From assembly GCA_947085255.1 (NCBI GenBank), contig CAMTVQ010000001.1, positions 434,001 through 498,000 on the forward strand: 64,000 nucleotides of DNA, written 5' to 3'. The stretch's first letter is position 1, and each line of letters begins with the position of its first letter. Source of the DNA: CAMTVQ01 sp947085255. Lineage in GTDB: Bacteria > Bacteroidota > Bacteroidia > Sphingobacteriales > Sphingobacteriaceae. Position numbers and translations under genes: made by a program. Below the pieces are notes generated by a model. The model did no database searches. It saw only the letters and a list, made by a program, of their open reading frames with translations, and was not told where the DNA came from. This document shows, piece by piece, positions 1-12,000 of this stretch.

Positions 1-3000
1 CACCAGTCGCAACTACTTTTACTGGGTAACTATCTCCTACAATAATTGCTAAATCACTTATACCTCTATTGATAGCTACTTTTAACTCACCTGTAGACTC
101 TGTATAGCTCGTTACCTTTCCTTCATCGTATATATTAGTATTTGCATCAAGAATAATGCGTACTCTCATTCCAGGAGTAAAGCCTACAAGTAAGCGATAA
201 GGATTATTGATGGAGATAACAACTTCTCGTGAACCTGTAAAAAATCCTGAAATAAAGGATTGATCTACATCACCTCTATAAGCTCTTATACCTTCAGCAT
301 ATACTCCTCTACCCGTAAAACCAGTCGTTCCGGTGGTTCCAGTAAAGCCCGTAGACGCCGTGCTTCCAGTGCTGCTGGTGCTTCCAGTATAGCCTGTATT
401 GGAGGTGCTACCCGTTGTTCCGGTATAGCCTGTATTTGATGTACTACCAGTAGTTCCTGTTCCACCTGTAATAGATGATGCTCCTGTACTACCAGTAGTT
501 CCTGTATATCCCGTATTAGACGTAGTGCCTGTTGTACCTGTTGTGCCAGTATCACCAGTACTGCCTGTAATAGATGAAGAACCTGTACTTCCAGTTGTAC
601 CTGTATATCCTGTGGTTGATGTGCTACCTGTAGTTCCCGTAAATCCTGTGGTTGATGTACTACCTGTTGTTCCTGTATATCCTGTAGCAGATGTACTACC
701 AGTATATCCTGTATTTGATGTGCTTCCTGTTGTACCAGTAGTTCCTGTATATCCTGTAGCAGATGTACTACCAGTGTAACCGGTTGCTGAAGTACTACCT
801 GTATATCCTGTAACTCCTGTAGCACCCGTTGTACCTGAATAGCCCGTTATTGAAGAAGAACCCGTTGTGCCACTTGAGCCTGTATTACCTCTATTGGCTG
901 CAATAGACAAGTTGTATAATATATACGGAGTTGCGTCATTTAAAGTAGGATTACTTATAAAAGTAATATTTACTTCAAATATATTTAAAGCTTGATTATA
1001 AGAAATTACTGTACCTTCTTTATATATATTCACATTAGTTGTAGGCGTTAATCTTACATACGAACCAGGCAAATACGCATTGAATTCGGGATCTAATGAA
1101 TACTTCTGGGCATCCATACTATTAACCGTTAGACTCGAAGGAGTTACACCAAATAAAGCAGTTGCTACTACTCTATACCCTGCCCCCGTCATACCTGTAT
1201 TACCACTTGTACCTGTAAATCCGCTAGCTGCAGTTGACCCTGTATAACCTGTTGCAGATGTTGTGCCTGTACTTCCTGTGCTTCCAGTAAAACCAGTATT
1301 AGAAGTACTACCCGTAGTTCCTGTATTTGCGCTTGTACCTGTAGCTCCAGTATAACCAGAAGCTGAAGTACTACCTGTTGTTCCTGTAGTTGACGTGCTT
1401 CCTGTTGTGCCTGTAAAACCTGTAGTTGATGTTGATCCCGTACTGCCTGTATAACCTGTAGTTGACGTACTGCCCGATGTACCAGTTGAAGCTGTTGTAC
1501 CAGTATAACCCGTAACAGCGGTAGTGCCCGTAACGCCTGTAGTTCCTGTAATTGAAGACGAGCCTGTAGTTCCTGTTGTAGCTGTATAACCAGTTGCTGC
1601 TGTGGTACCTGTTGTTCCTGTAGTAGATGAAGCACCCGTACTTCCCGTAACACCTGTATAACCCGTAGCGGCAGTTGAACCAGTACTTCCAGTATAGCCA
1701 GTAATTGAAGAAGCACCTGTGCTTCCTGTAGTTCCAGTATAACCTGTAGATGCAGTTGAACCCGTTGTTCCTGTATAGCCTGTAATAGCTGTTGCACCTG
1801 TTATTCCTGAAGTACCAGTAGTAGATGAAGCACCTGTTGTTCCTGTTGTACCTGTATAGCCTGTTGATGCCGTACTACCTGTATAACCTGTAATAGATGA
1901 CGATCCTGTACTTCCAGTTACACCTGTATATCCCGTATTTGATGTACTGCCTGTTGTTCCTGTAATGGATGTTGAACCCGTAACACCTGTATATCCCGTA
2001 GCAGCAGTACTTCCTGTAGTTCCAGTATAGCCTGTAGTCGAGGTAGTACCCGTTGTGCCTGTAAATCCAGTAGTTGATGTTGAACCTGTTGCTCCCGTAA
2101 TGGATGACGATCCTGTACTTCCAGTACTACCTGTAAAACCTGTAGATGAGGTACTTCCCGTGCTACCTGTACCTCCAGTGCTCGAACTGCTTCCTGTACT
2201 ACCCGTAGTTCCTGTTACCGAAGTACTACCTGTATAACCTGTAGTTGCGGTTAATCCAGTAGCTCCTGTAATAGAAGAAGCTCCTGTACTTCCAGTTGTA
2301 CCAGTATAACCCGTTGATGCGGTTGTTCCTGTTGTACCCGTAAATCCTGTAGCAGAACTAGTACCTGTAGTACCTGTATTTGAAGTACTTCCTGTTACTC
2401 CAGTATAACCTGTAGTAGCAGTACTTCCAGTTGTACCCGTAACAGCAGTAGTACCTGTAACTCCTGAATACCCTGTATTTGCTGTTGTGCCTGTTGCACC
2501 TGTAGTACCCGTGATAGAAGAAGCACCTGTACTTCCTGTTATACCTGTTATACCTGTATTACTTGTTGATGCAGTTGTACCTGTTGTACCTGTGCCAGCT
2601 GTACTTCCTGTATTACCAGATGAAGCCGTAACACCCGTTGCAGCGGTTACACCTGTTGTACCTGAATTTCCTTTAAGTCCTGCAATAGTCAGATTATAAA
2701 CTAAATAATCGGTCAAATCAGATGTTGGATTTTGGATTGTAATTATATCAACTACTAATACACCACTGATTAAATCATAAGATTCAATAATACCCTCTTT
2801 ATAGATTGCTGTATTTGTAATAGGTATTAATCGAACATACATTCCAGCTGTATATGCATTAAATTTTGGATTAAGTATAAATTGCTGATCATTAGATATT
2901 GCTACTTTTAAACTTGCAGGTGGACCATCAGCAGTTGCTGTCACTAAATACCCAGCTCCTGTCATACCTGTACTTCCACTTGTGCCAGAATAACCAGTTG

Positions 3001-6000
3001 CGGCAGTACTTCCAGTTGTACCCGTAAAACCTGTTGAGCTAGTGCTGCCTGTTGTACCAGTTGATGCGGTTGAACCTGTACTTCCACTTGTAGAAGAAGC
3101 TCCAGTAGAGCCTGTTGTACCAGTATAGCCTGTTGAAGATGTGCTACCTGTTGTGCCTGTATAACCAGTTGCAGCCGTGCTACCAGTCCCTCCTGTAATA
3201 GATGAACTACCTGTTGAACCAGTCGTTCCTGTATAGCCTGTATTTGCCGTACTTCCTGTTCCCCCTGTTATTGAACTTGAGCCTGTTGTTCCTGTTACAC
3301 CCGTAAAGCCTGTATTAGCCGTACTCCCTGTTGTTCCGGTAGAACCAGTAGCTGCTGTACTACCTGTAGCTCCTGTAATTGAACTTACACCCGTTGTACC
3401 TGTTGTTCCAGTAAAGCCTGTATTAGAGGTACTACCTGTCATTCCAGTAAAACCAGTAGTGGCAGTACCGCCTGTTATTCCACTTGTACCAGAAGTACCT
3501 GTATTAGCTGTTGCTCCTGTAACACTTGTATTAGCTGTTGCTCCTGTAACACCTGTAACACCCGATGTTGAACTTGCTCCTGTACTACCAGTTGCACCAG
3601 TAATACCCGTATCTGAAGTGGCGCCAGTTACACCTGTTACCGATGAAGATCCAGTACTACCTGTTGCCGATGATACGCCTGTAGTTCCTGATACACCAGT
3701 AGAACCTGTATTGGACGTATTTGCTGTGCTGCCCGTTGCTCCAGTAGTAGAAGATATACCTGTTGTACCAGATACACCAGTAACACCTGTGTTAGAGGTA
3801 TTTGCTGTACTACCCGTTGTTCCGGTAGTAGAACTTGCACCTGTTGCTCCTGTAATAGATGATGCTCCCGTACTACCTGTAGTAGATGTAACTCCAGTTG
3901 TTCCTGTAGTAGATGTAACTCCCGTAATACCTGTTATTGACGAAGAACCAGTTGTACCTGTTGCGCCTGTTACTCCAGTATAAGATGTATTCGCTGTTGA
4001 ACCAGTTGTACCTGTTACTCCCGTTTGCGACGTACTGCCTGTTGTTCCTGTAAATGCAGTAGTACCGGTAATACCTGTTGTGCCTGTTGTACCTGTTTGA
4101 GATGTACTGCCTGTTGTTCCTGTTGCTCCTGTTATTGAGCTAGTACCTGTAACACCTGTGTAGCCTGTATTAGCTGTTGAACCTGTACCACCAGTAGTAC
4201 CAGTTGTTCCAGTAATAGATGATGCACCTGTTGTTCCAGTTATTCCTGTAGCTGAAGTTGAACCTGTACTTCCTGTTGTACCGCTCGTACTAGATGCACC
4301 TGTCGTTCCTGTTATACTACTCGCTCCAGTTACACCTGTCGTTCCTGTTGTACCAGAAACTGCTGTTACACCTGTATTACCAGTTGCACCTCCAGTAATT
4401 CCAGTAGGACCTGTAACCCCAGTTACTGCTGTGGCGCCTGTGGTTCCTGTTATAGAACTTGAACCAGTACTACCCGTTACGCCAGTAAATCCAGTAGTAG
4501 AAGTACTTCCTGTTGTTCCTGTTGTTGAAGAAGCACCTGTACTTCCTGTTATTGAACTTGATCCAGTACTACCTGTTACCCCTGTATAACCTGTAGCAGA
4601 TGTACTACCAGATGATCCAGTAATTGAAGTAGCTCCTGTGTATCCTGTAGCAGACGTACCGCCTGTTGTACCTGTTGTTCCTGTATAACCTGTGACCGAA
4701 GTAGCACCAGTAGAACCAGTAATAGAACTTGCCCCGGTAGCACCTGTATAGCTCGTGTTACTTGTTGAACCTGTAACGCCTGTAGTTGCTGTACTACCTG
4801 TGCTACCTGTATTAGAGGTTGTACCTGTTGTTCCGGTTGTTCCACTATAACCAGTAGCAGCAGTACTTCCCGTATTACCAGTATTGGAGGTTGCTCCTGT
4901 CGTTCCAGTAACACCTGATTGTGCTGTTGAACCTGTGGTTCCTGTTACTCCTGAAATACTAGTAACACCTGTTGTGCCATTTGCTCCTTCAAGGCTAACT
5001 CCTGATACTCCTGTTGGATTACCTACCTTTTTATATATCGTTAATACATAATTTACTCCCGAAACACCAGTTATTGTTCCTAGTAAATAATTATTTTCAT
5101 TTTGTGCAATTAGCACATGATTACCAACAATATATGCTAATCTATTATCAGCAGAAAATTGGAAAGATTGACCTGTGGCAATATTATCATTCGTTCCTGG
5201 ACTAACCACTGTTGTTGCTCTATAGCCTGCTCCTGTTTCTCCTGTACTACCACTTATACCTGTAACTCCAGTTGCACTACTCGTTCCCGTAATGCCTGTA
5301 AGACCAGCTTCACCGGCAACATATACATAATGTTTAAGTCCTGCCACAATAGCCTGATTACCTCTAACCAAGCTCACCAACACATCTAGTGCACCAGTAC
5401 TTTGATTATAGGTAAGTACTGTTCCTTCATACATATTATTAGGATCGTTAACAGTTACCCTAACTCGTGTATTTACAGGATATTTTACCAATAAACGATA
5501 GTTTTCATCTACCCTAACATTTACTATTTGACTAATAAGAGATTGATTAATAGTATAAGCAGAGGCATTGCTGCCATTTATTCCTTCTACAACACCTTCG
5601 GCATAAACTCCAATTCCGGTAATACCCGTAACACCTGTAGTACCACTTGTAGAAGATGCGCCTGTACTTCCAGTTGTGCTAGTACTTCCTGTTGTACCAG
5701 TGGTACCTGTGTATCCTGTATTAGACGTACTACCCGTACTTCCACTCATTGAGGTACTTCCAGTAACTCCAGTTGTACCTGTATATCCTGTTGAAGATGT
5801 AGTTCCGGTAACTCCTGTAACTGAAGATGTTCCTGTTGTTCCAGTAACACCACTGTAGCCAGTTACACCCGTATTGGATGTCGCACCAGTAGTACCAGTA
5901 GTGCTTGTTGAACCCGTATATCCAGTTGACGATGTAGTTCCAGTTGAACCTGTATATCCTGTTGATGAGGTAGTTCCAGTTGAACCTGTAATGGAACTTG

Positions 6001-9000
6001 ATCCTGTACTGCCTGTAAGGGAAGTTGAACCTGTTGTTCCAGTAGTTCCGGTATAGCCTGTTGCAGATGTACTACCAGTTGTTCCAGTAATAGAACTTGA
6101 ACCAGTTACACCGGTAGCTCCAGTATATGCTGTATTAGAGGTACTTCCTGTAGTCCCTGTATTAGAGGTAACCCCTGTTGTTCCTGTAATCGAGCTTGAA
6201 CCTGTTGTACCTGTTGTTCCAGTTGCAGCTGTATAACCTGTTGCCCCTGTATTGCCAGTGGTAGAAGTGCTACCCGTTGCTCCTGTAATAGAACTTGAAC
6301 CCGTTATACCTGTTATACCCGTATTGCCTGTAAGCGCTGTGCTACCTGTACTTCCTGTTGTGCCTGTATAAGATGTAGCGCCTGTACTTCCTGTAATAGA
6401 AGAAGCACCTGTACTTCCTGTTGCACCAGTATAACCTGTTGCTGCTGTAGCTCCTGTTGAGCCACTTATTGAACTTGCACCAGTACTTCCGGTTGAGCTA
6501 GTTGCACCAGTATAGCCCGTTGATGATGTAACACCTGTTGCACCAGTTGCCGAACTTCCACCTGTTGCACCTGTTATTGAACTTGAACCCGTTACACCTG
6601 TTGCACCTGTATATCCCGTTGACGACGTGCTTCCTGTAGTTCCAGTTGCCGAACTTCCACCTGTTGCACCTGTGATAGAGCTTGAACCTGTACTACCTGT
6701 TGCTCCTGTATATCCTGTAGCTGATGTAAAACCAGTTGTACCGGTTGCTGAACTTCCACCTGTTGCGCCTGTTATTGAACTTGATCCCGTTACACCTGTT
6801 ACACCTGTAAGTCCTGTAGCTGACGTGCTACCCGTTGACCCTGTAATAGAACTTGAACCTGTAGCACCCGTTACGCCTGTAAATCCTGTAGGTGACGTAT
6901 TACCTGTTGCACCTGTAATAGAACTTGAGCCTGTGACACCAGTTACACCTGTATTACCCGTAGCAGAAGTACTTCCTGTAAATCCTGTATTTGAACTTAA
7001 ACCTGTTACGCCTGTCTGACCAAAGTCACCAGCAATATTCATTGTAGGAAGATCTCCAGGTCCTAGAGAAATTGTGCCTACAACTCTATCAATAGCAACG
7101 GTAAAGTCGTTATCTCCTACAGTATAGGTTATTACCCCCTCTAGATAATTATTTGTGCTTTGGGTAATGCGTACTCTAGCTCCTGTACGGTAGGCAAATA
7201 AATTAATATCTGAAATAATATCAAATAATCTAGGGGAGTTGTTGCTGGCATTTTTTGGCGAAATAGTAACCGCATAACCAGCTCCTGTATAACTGGTTAA
7301 ACCTGTATTTCCAGTAGTACCTGTTCTACCTGTTGTACCCGTTCCGCCACTCATAGAACTTGCTCCAGTTGAACCTGTAATTGAGCTAGATCCTGTACTT
7401 CCTGTTACCCCTGTAGCAGACGTACCTCCAGTTGTTCCTGTCGTTCCTGTAATAGAACTTGAACCTGTTGTACCTGTTACCCCTGTATAGCTTGTGCTTG
7501 ATGTACTACCTGTTGCGCCTGTTGCAGAGGTAGCACCTGTATAACCTGTATTAGAACTTGAACCTGTTGTACCCGTTGCTCCGGTATAGCCTGTGTTTGA
7601 TGTACTACCTGTCGTTCCTGTATTAGAGCTTGAACCTGTTGTACCCGTTGCTCCTGTATAGCCTGTGTTTGATGTACTACCTGTTGCTCCTGTATAACCT
7701 GTTGAACCTGTATAACCAGTAGTAGCTGTTGTACCTGTAATACCCGTAGTACCTGTGTAACCAGAATTAGCTGTTGCTCCTGTTGAACCTGTATTACCAG
7801 AGGTAGCTGTTGTGCCTGTAATACCTGTATTACCCGTATTGCTCGTTACTCCTGTAAATCCAGGATCTCCAGCAATATTAATGCTCCAATTATTAAATGT
7901 ACCCGCACCTTTCACATAATCCTGTTGTAATGTCAATACACCTGTTACAGTATTATAACTTACTACCGTACCCTCTATAAACGTAATTGGACTTATGCCT
8001 ACTGCTACAGCTCTCAACCGCATTCCAGTAGTATATCCTACAAAAACTGGTGATACTGTGTAAGCTATTATTGCACCTTGTGCTAATGTATTAGGTGTTA
8101 CCGATGTGCTAGCATAACCAGCACCTGTCATACCTGTGCTAGCTGTAGTACCTGTAAAACCTCTATCTCCTACTAAAGTAATATAGGCTAATTGACCCGT
8201 ACTAATAGTACCCGACATGCTATTAATTCGCACATTCAGATTAATTCCTGAATAACTAACTACTATACCTTCTACAAAATTAGACTCATCTGTAGCAATA
8301 TGTACCCTATTGGAAGGCGCATAAGCTAATCCCAATTGCGTTTCATAATTAACAATATTACCTACTGCAATTGCCGATGTTTGATTAATAGCAGTAATGA
8401 TTGTTGTAGCTGCATAACCAGCTCCCGTACCCCCTGTAGTGCCTGATGTAGCAGTTGCGCCAGTTGCACCTGTGGCTGAACTACTTCCAGTTGTTCCTGT
8501 GCTTGAACTTGAGCCTGTACTTCCTGTAGCTCCCGTAAAACCTGTAGCACCTGTATAAGATGTAGACGACGTACTACCAGTACTTCCTGTATATGAAGTA
8601 GTGCCTGTACTACCAGTTGTAGCGGTTGTACCTGTATATCCTGTGGATGAAGTACTACTTGTTGCACCTGTTGTCCCGGTAGTGCTTGTTACACCTGTTG
8701 CACCAGTAATTGAGCTACTTCCAGTTGTACCCGTTGCACCAGTATACCCTGTAGTTGCTGTTGTACCTGTAAATCCTGTTGATGACGTACTACTTGTTGC
8801 TCCTGTTGTTCCTGTTGTTCCTGTAAAACCAGTATAGCCTGTAGTCGACGTACTGCTTGTTGCTCCCGTAGTTCCTGTAATCGAACTCGAACCAGTACTT
8901 CCTGTCGTGCTTGTAGTTCCTGTTGTTCCTGTATAGCCCGTATTTGACGTACTACTTGTTGTACCTGTTGTACCTGTTATAGATGTACCTCCAGTACTTC

Positions 9001-12000
9001 CAGTTGCGCTAGTAAATCCTGTAGATGATGTAGAACCTGTTGTTCCAGTTGTTCCGGTAATAGAACTCGATCCAGTGCTACCTGTCGTGCTTGTTACACC
9101 TGTGCTTGATGTTGAACCTGTACTTCCGGTTGTAGAACTTGCACCAGTTGAACCTGTAATTGATGTACCTCCAGTACTTCCCGTTGTGCCTGTAAAACCT
9201 GTAAATGACGTTGAACCTGTACTTCCAGTTGTAGAACTTGCACCAGTTGAACCTGTAATTGATGTACTTCCAGTACTTCCAGTGGTGCTTGTGAAACCTG
9301 TAGATGATGTTGAACCTGTTGCTCCCGTTGTTCCTGTAATAGAACTCGACCCTGTACTTCCTGTTGTGCTTGTGAAACCTGTAGTTGACGTTGATCCTGT
9401 TGTTCCCGTTATTGAGCTTGCGCCAGTTGAACCTGTAGATGACGTAGTTCCTGTTGCTCCGGTTGTACTTGTAAAACCTGTAGATGACGTAGTTCCTGTT
9501 GCTCCGGTTGTTGAACTTACACCAGTTGAGCCTGTTATTGAGCTCGATCCTGTACTTCCTGTGGTGCTTGTGAAACCTGTAGATGACGTTGAACCCGTTG
9601 TTCCTGTTGTACCGGTAATAGAACTCGAACCTGTACTTCCGGTTGTACTAGTAAAGCCTGTAGATGATGTCGAACCAGTTGTTCCAGTTGTTGAGCTTGC
9701 ACCAGTTGAACCCGTAGATGACGTAGTTCCTGTTGCTCCGGTTGTACTTGTAAAACCTGTAGATGACGTAGTTCCTGTTGCTCCGGTTGTTGAACTTACA
9801 CCAGTTGAACCTGTTATTGAACTCGAACCTGTACTTCCTGTTGTGCTTGTGAAACCTGTAGATGAAGTTGATCCTGTACTTCCTGTTGTTCCGGTAATAG
9901 AACTCGAACCTGTACTACCTGTCGTGCTTGTAGTTCCTGTTGCTCCTGTATAGCCAGTATTTGACGTGCTGCTTGTTGATCCAGTTGTTCCTGTTATAGA
10001 ACTCGATCCTGTACTTCCTGTTGTACCTGTAAAACCTGTTGTACCTGTATATCCTGTATTTGACGTACTACTTGTTGTACCTGTAGTTCCAGTTATTGAA
10101 CTTGAACCAGTACTTCCTGTCGTTCCTGTATAACCCGTTGAAGAGGTAGTTCCTGTTGTTCCAGTTATTGAACTTGACCCTGTACTTCCTGTTGTGCTTG
10201 TAAAACCAGTAGATGACGTTGAACCTGTTACTCCTGTTGTTGAGGTCGCACCTGTTACTCCTGTAATTGAACTTGACCCTGTACTTCCTGTAGTGCTTGT
10301 AGTACCTGAAGATGATGTTGAACCTGTTGCTCCTGTTGTTGAAGTCGCACCTGTTGCTCCTGTAATAGAACTCGCGCCTGTACTTCCGGTTGTGCCTGTT
10401 AATCCTGTTGCTGATGTTGAACCTGTTGTTCCAGTTGCTGAACTTACACCAGTTGAACCTGTTACTGAACTCGAACCTGTACTTCCAGTAGTACTTGTAG
10501 AACCTGTAGATCCAGTATCACCTGTATTGGATGTACTACTTGTTGCTCCCGTTGCTCCTGTTATAGAACTTGATCCCGTACTTCCTGTTGCACCTGTAAA
10601 GCCTGTTGCACCTGTATAACCTGTATTGGAGGTACTACTTGTTGTACCAGTCGTTCCGGTGATAGAACTTGAACCAGTACTTCCGGTTGTTCCTGTAAAG
10701 CCCGTAGATGATGTTGCGCCTGTTGTTCCAGTTATAGAACTTGACCCAGTGCTTCCTGTTGCTCCAGTATAACTTGTTGTTCCCGTTGTTCCTGTTGTTC
10801 CCGTTGTTGAACTTGCGCCAGTTGAACCTGTAATTGAACTTGATCCTGTACTTCCAGTTGTGCTTGTATAACCCGTTGAAGATGTACTTCCTGTTGTTCC
10901 AGTTGTTGAACTCGCGCCAGTTGAACCTGTAATTGAACTTGATCCCGTACTTCCTGTAGTGCTTGTTGTTCCTGTATAACCTGTATAACCTGTATTTGAC
11001 GTGCTGCTAGTTGCACCAGTAGTTCCTGTTATAGAACTTGAACCCGTACTTCCAGTTGTACCTGTATAACTTGTAGATGATGTACTTCCTGTTGTTCCTG
11101 TAATAGAACTAGACCCTGTACTTCCAGTTGTACTTGTAAAACCTGTACTTGACGTTGAACCTGTTGTTCCAGTTGTTGAGGTCGTTCCTGTTGTTCCTGT
11201 TATAGAGCTCGAACCAGTACTTCCTGTTGTACCTGTAAAACCTGTTGCTCCTGTATAGCCAGTATTAGATGTACTACTTGTTGTTCCTGTTGTACCTGTT
11301 ATAGAACTTGAACCCGTGCTTCCAGTGCTTCCTGTATAACTTGTAGATGATGTACTTCCAGTTGTTCCAGTTGTTGAACTTGAACCTGTACTTCCAGTTA
11401 TAGAACTTGAACCTGTACTTCCAGTTGTGCTTGTAGATCCTGTTGTTCCTGTAAAACCAGTATTGGATGTACTACTCGTTGTTCCTGTTGTTCCCGTTAT
11501 AGAACTCGATCCTGTACTTCCTGTTGTACCTGTATAACTTGTTGAAGCTGTTGTTCCAGTTGTTCCCGTTATAGAACTCGATCCTGTACTTCCTGTTGTA
11601 CCTGTAAAACCTGTTGCACCTGTATAGCCTGTGTTTGACGTGCTACTTGTTGCCCCAGTAGTTCCGGTGATGGAACTCGAACCTGTACTTCCGGTAGTGC
11701 TTGTTGTGCCTGTTGTTCCTGTATAACCTGTGTTCGACGTGCTACTTGTTGTACCAGTAGTTCCGGTGATGGAACTCGAACCTGTTGTACCTGTTGTACC
11801 TGTATAACTTGTAGCAGCAGTTGTTCCAGTTGTTCCAGTTATTGAGCTTGCCCCTGTAGTACCTGTTGTACCTGTAAATCCAGTACTCGATGTTGTACCT
11901 GTACTTCCTGTAATTGAACTCGATCCTGTACTTCCTGTTGCACCTGTGTAACCTGTGCTTGAAGTACTTCCAGTTGTGCCAGTTATTGAACTTGAACCAG

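Noticed and set aside
286..4914. Minus-strand ORFs rich in Gln and Leu (for example 286-825, 1189-1797, 4576-4914)
   Set aside because: They lie out of frame within the giant gene. The frame that continues through the non-repetitive modules is the one starting at 15649, so these are frame shadows.
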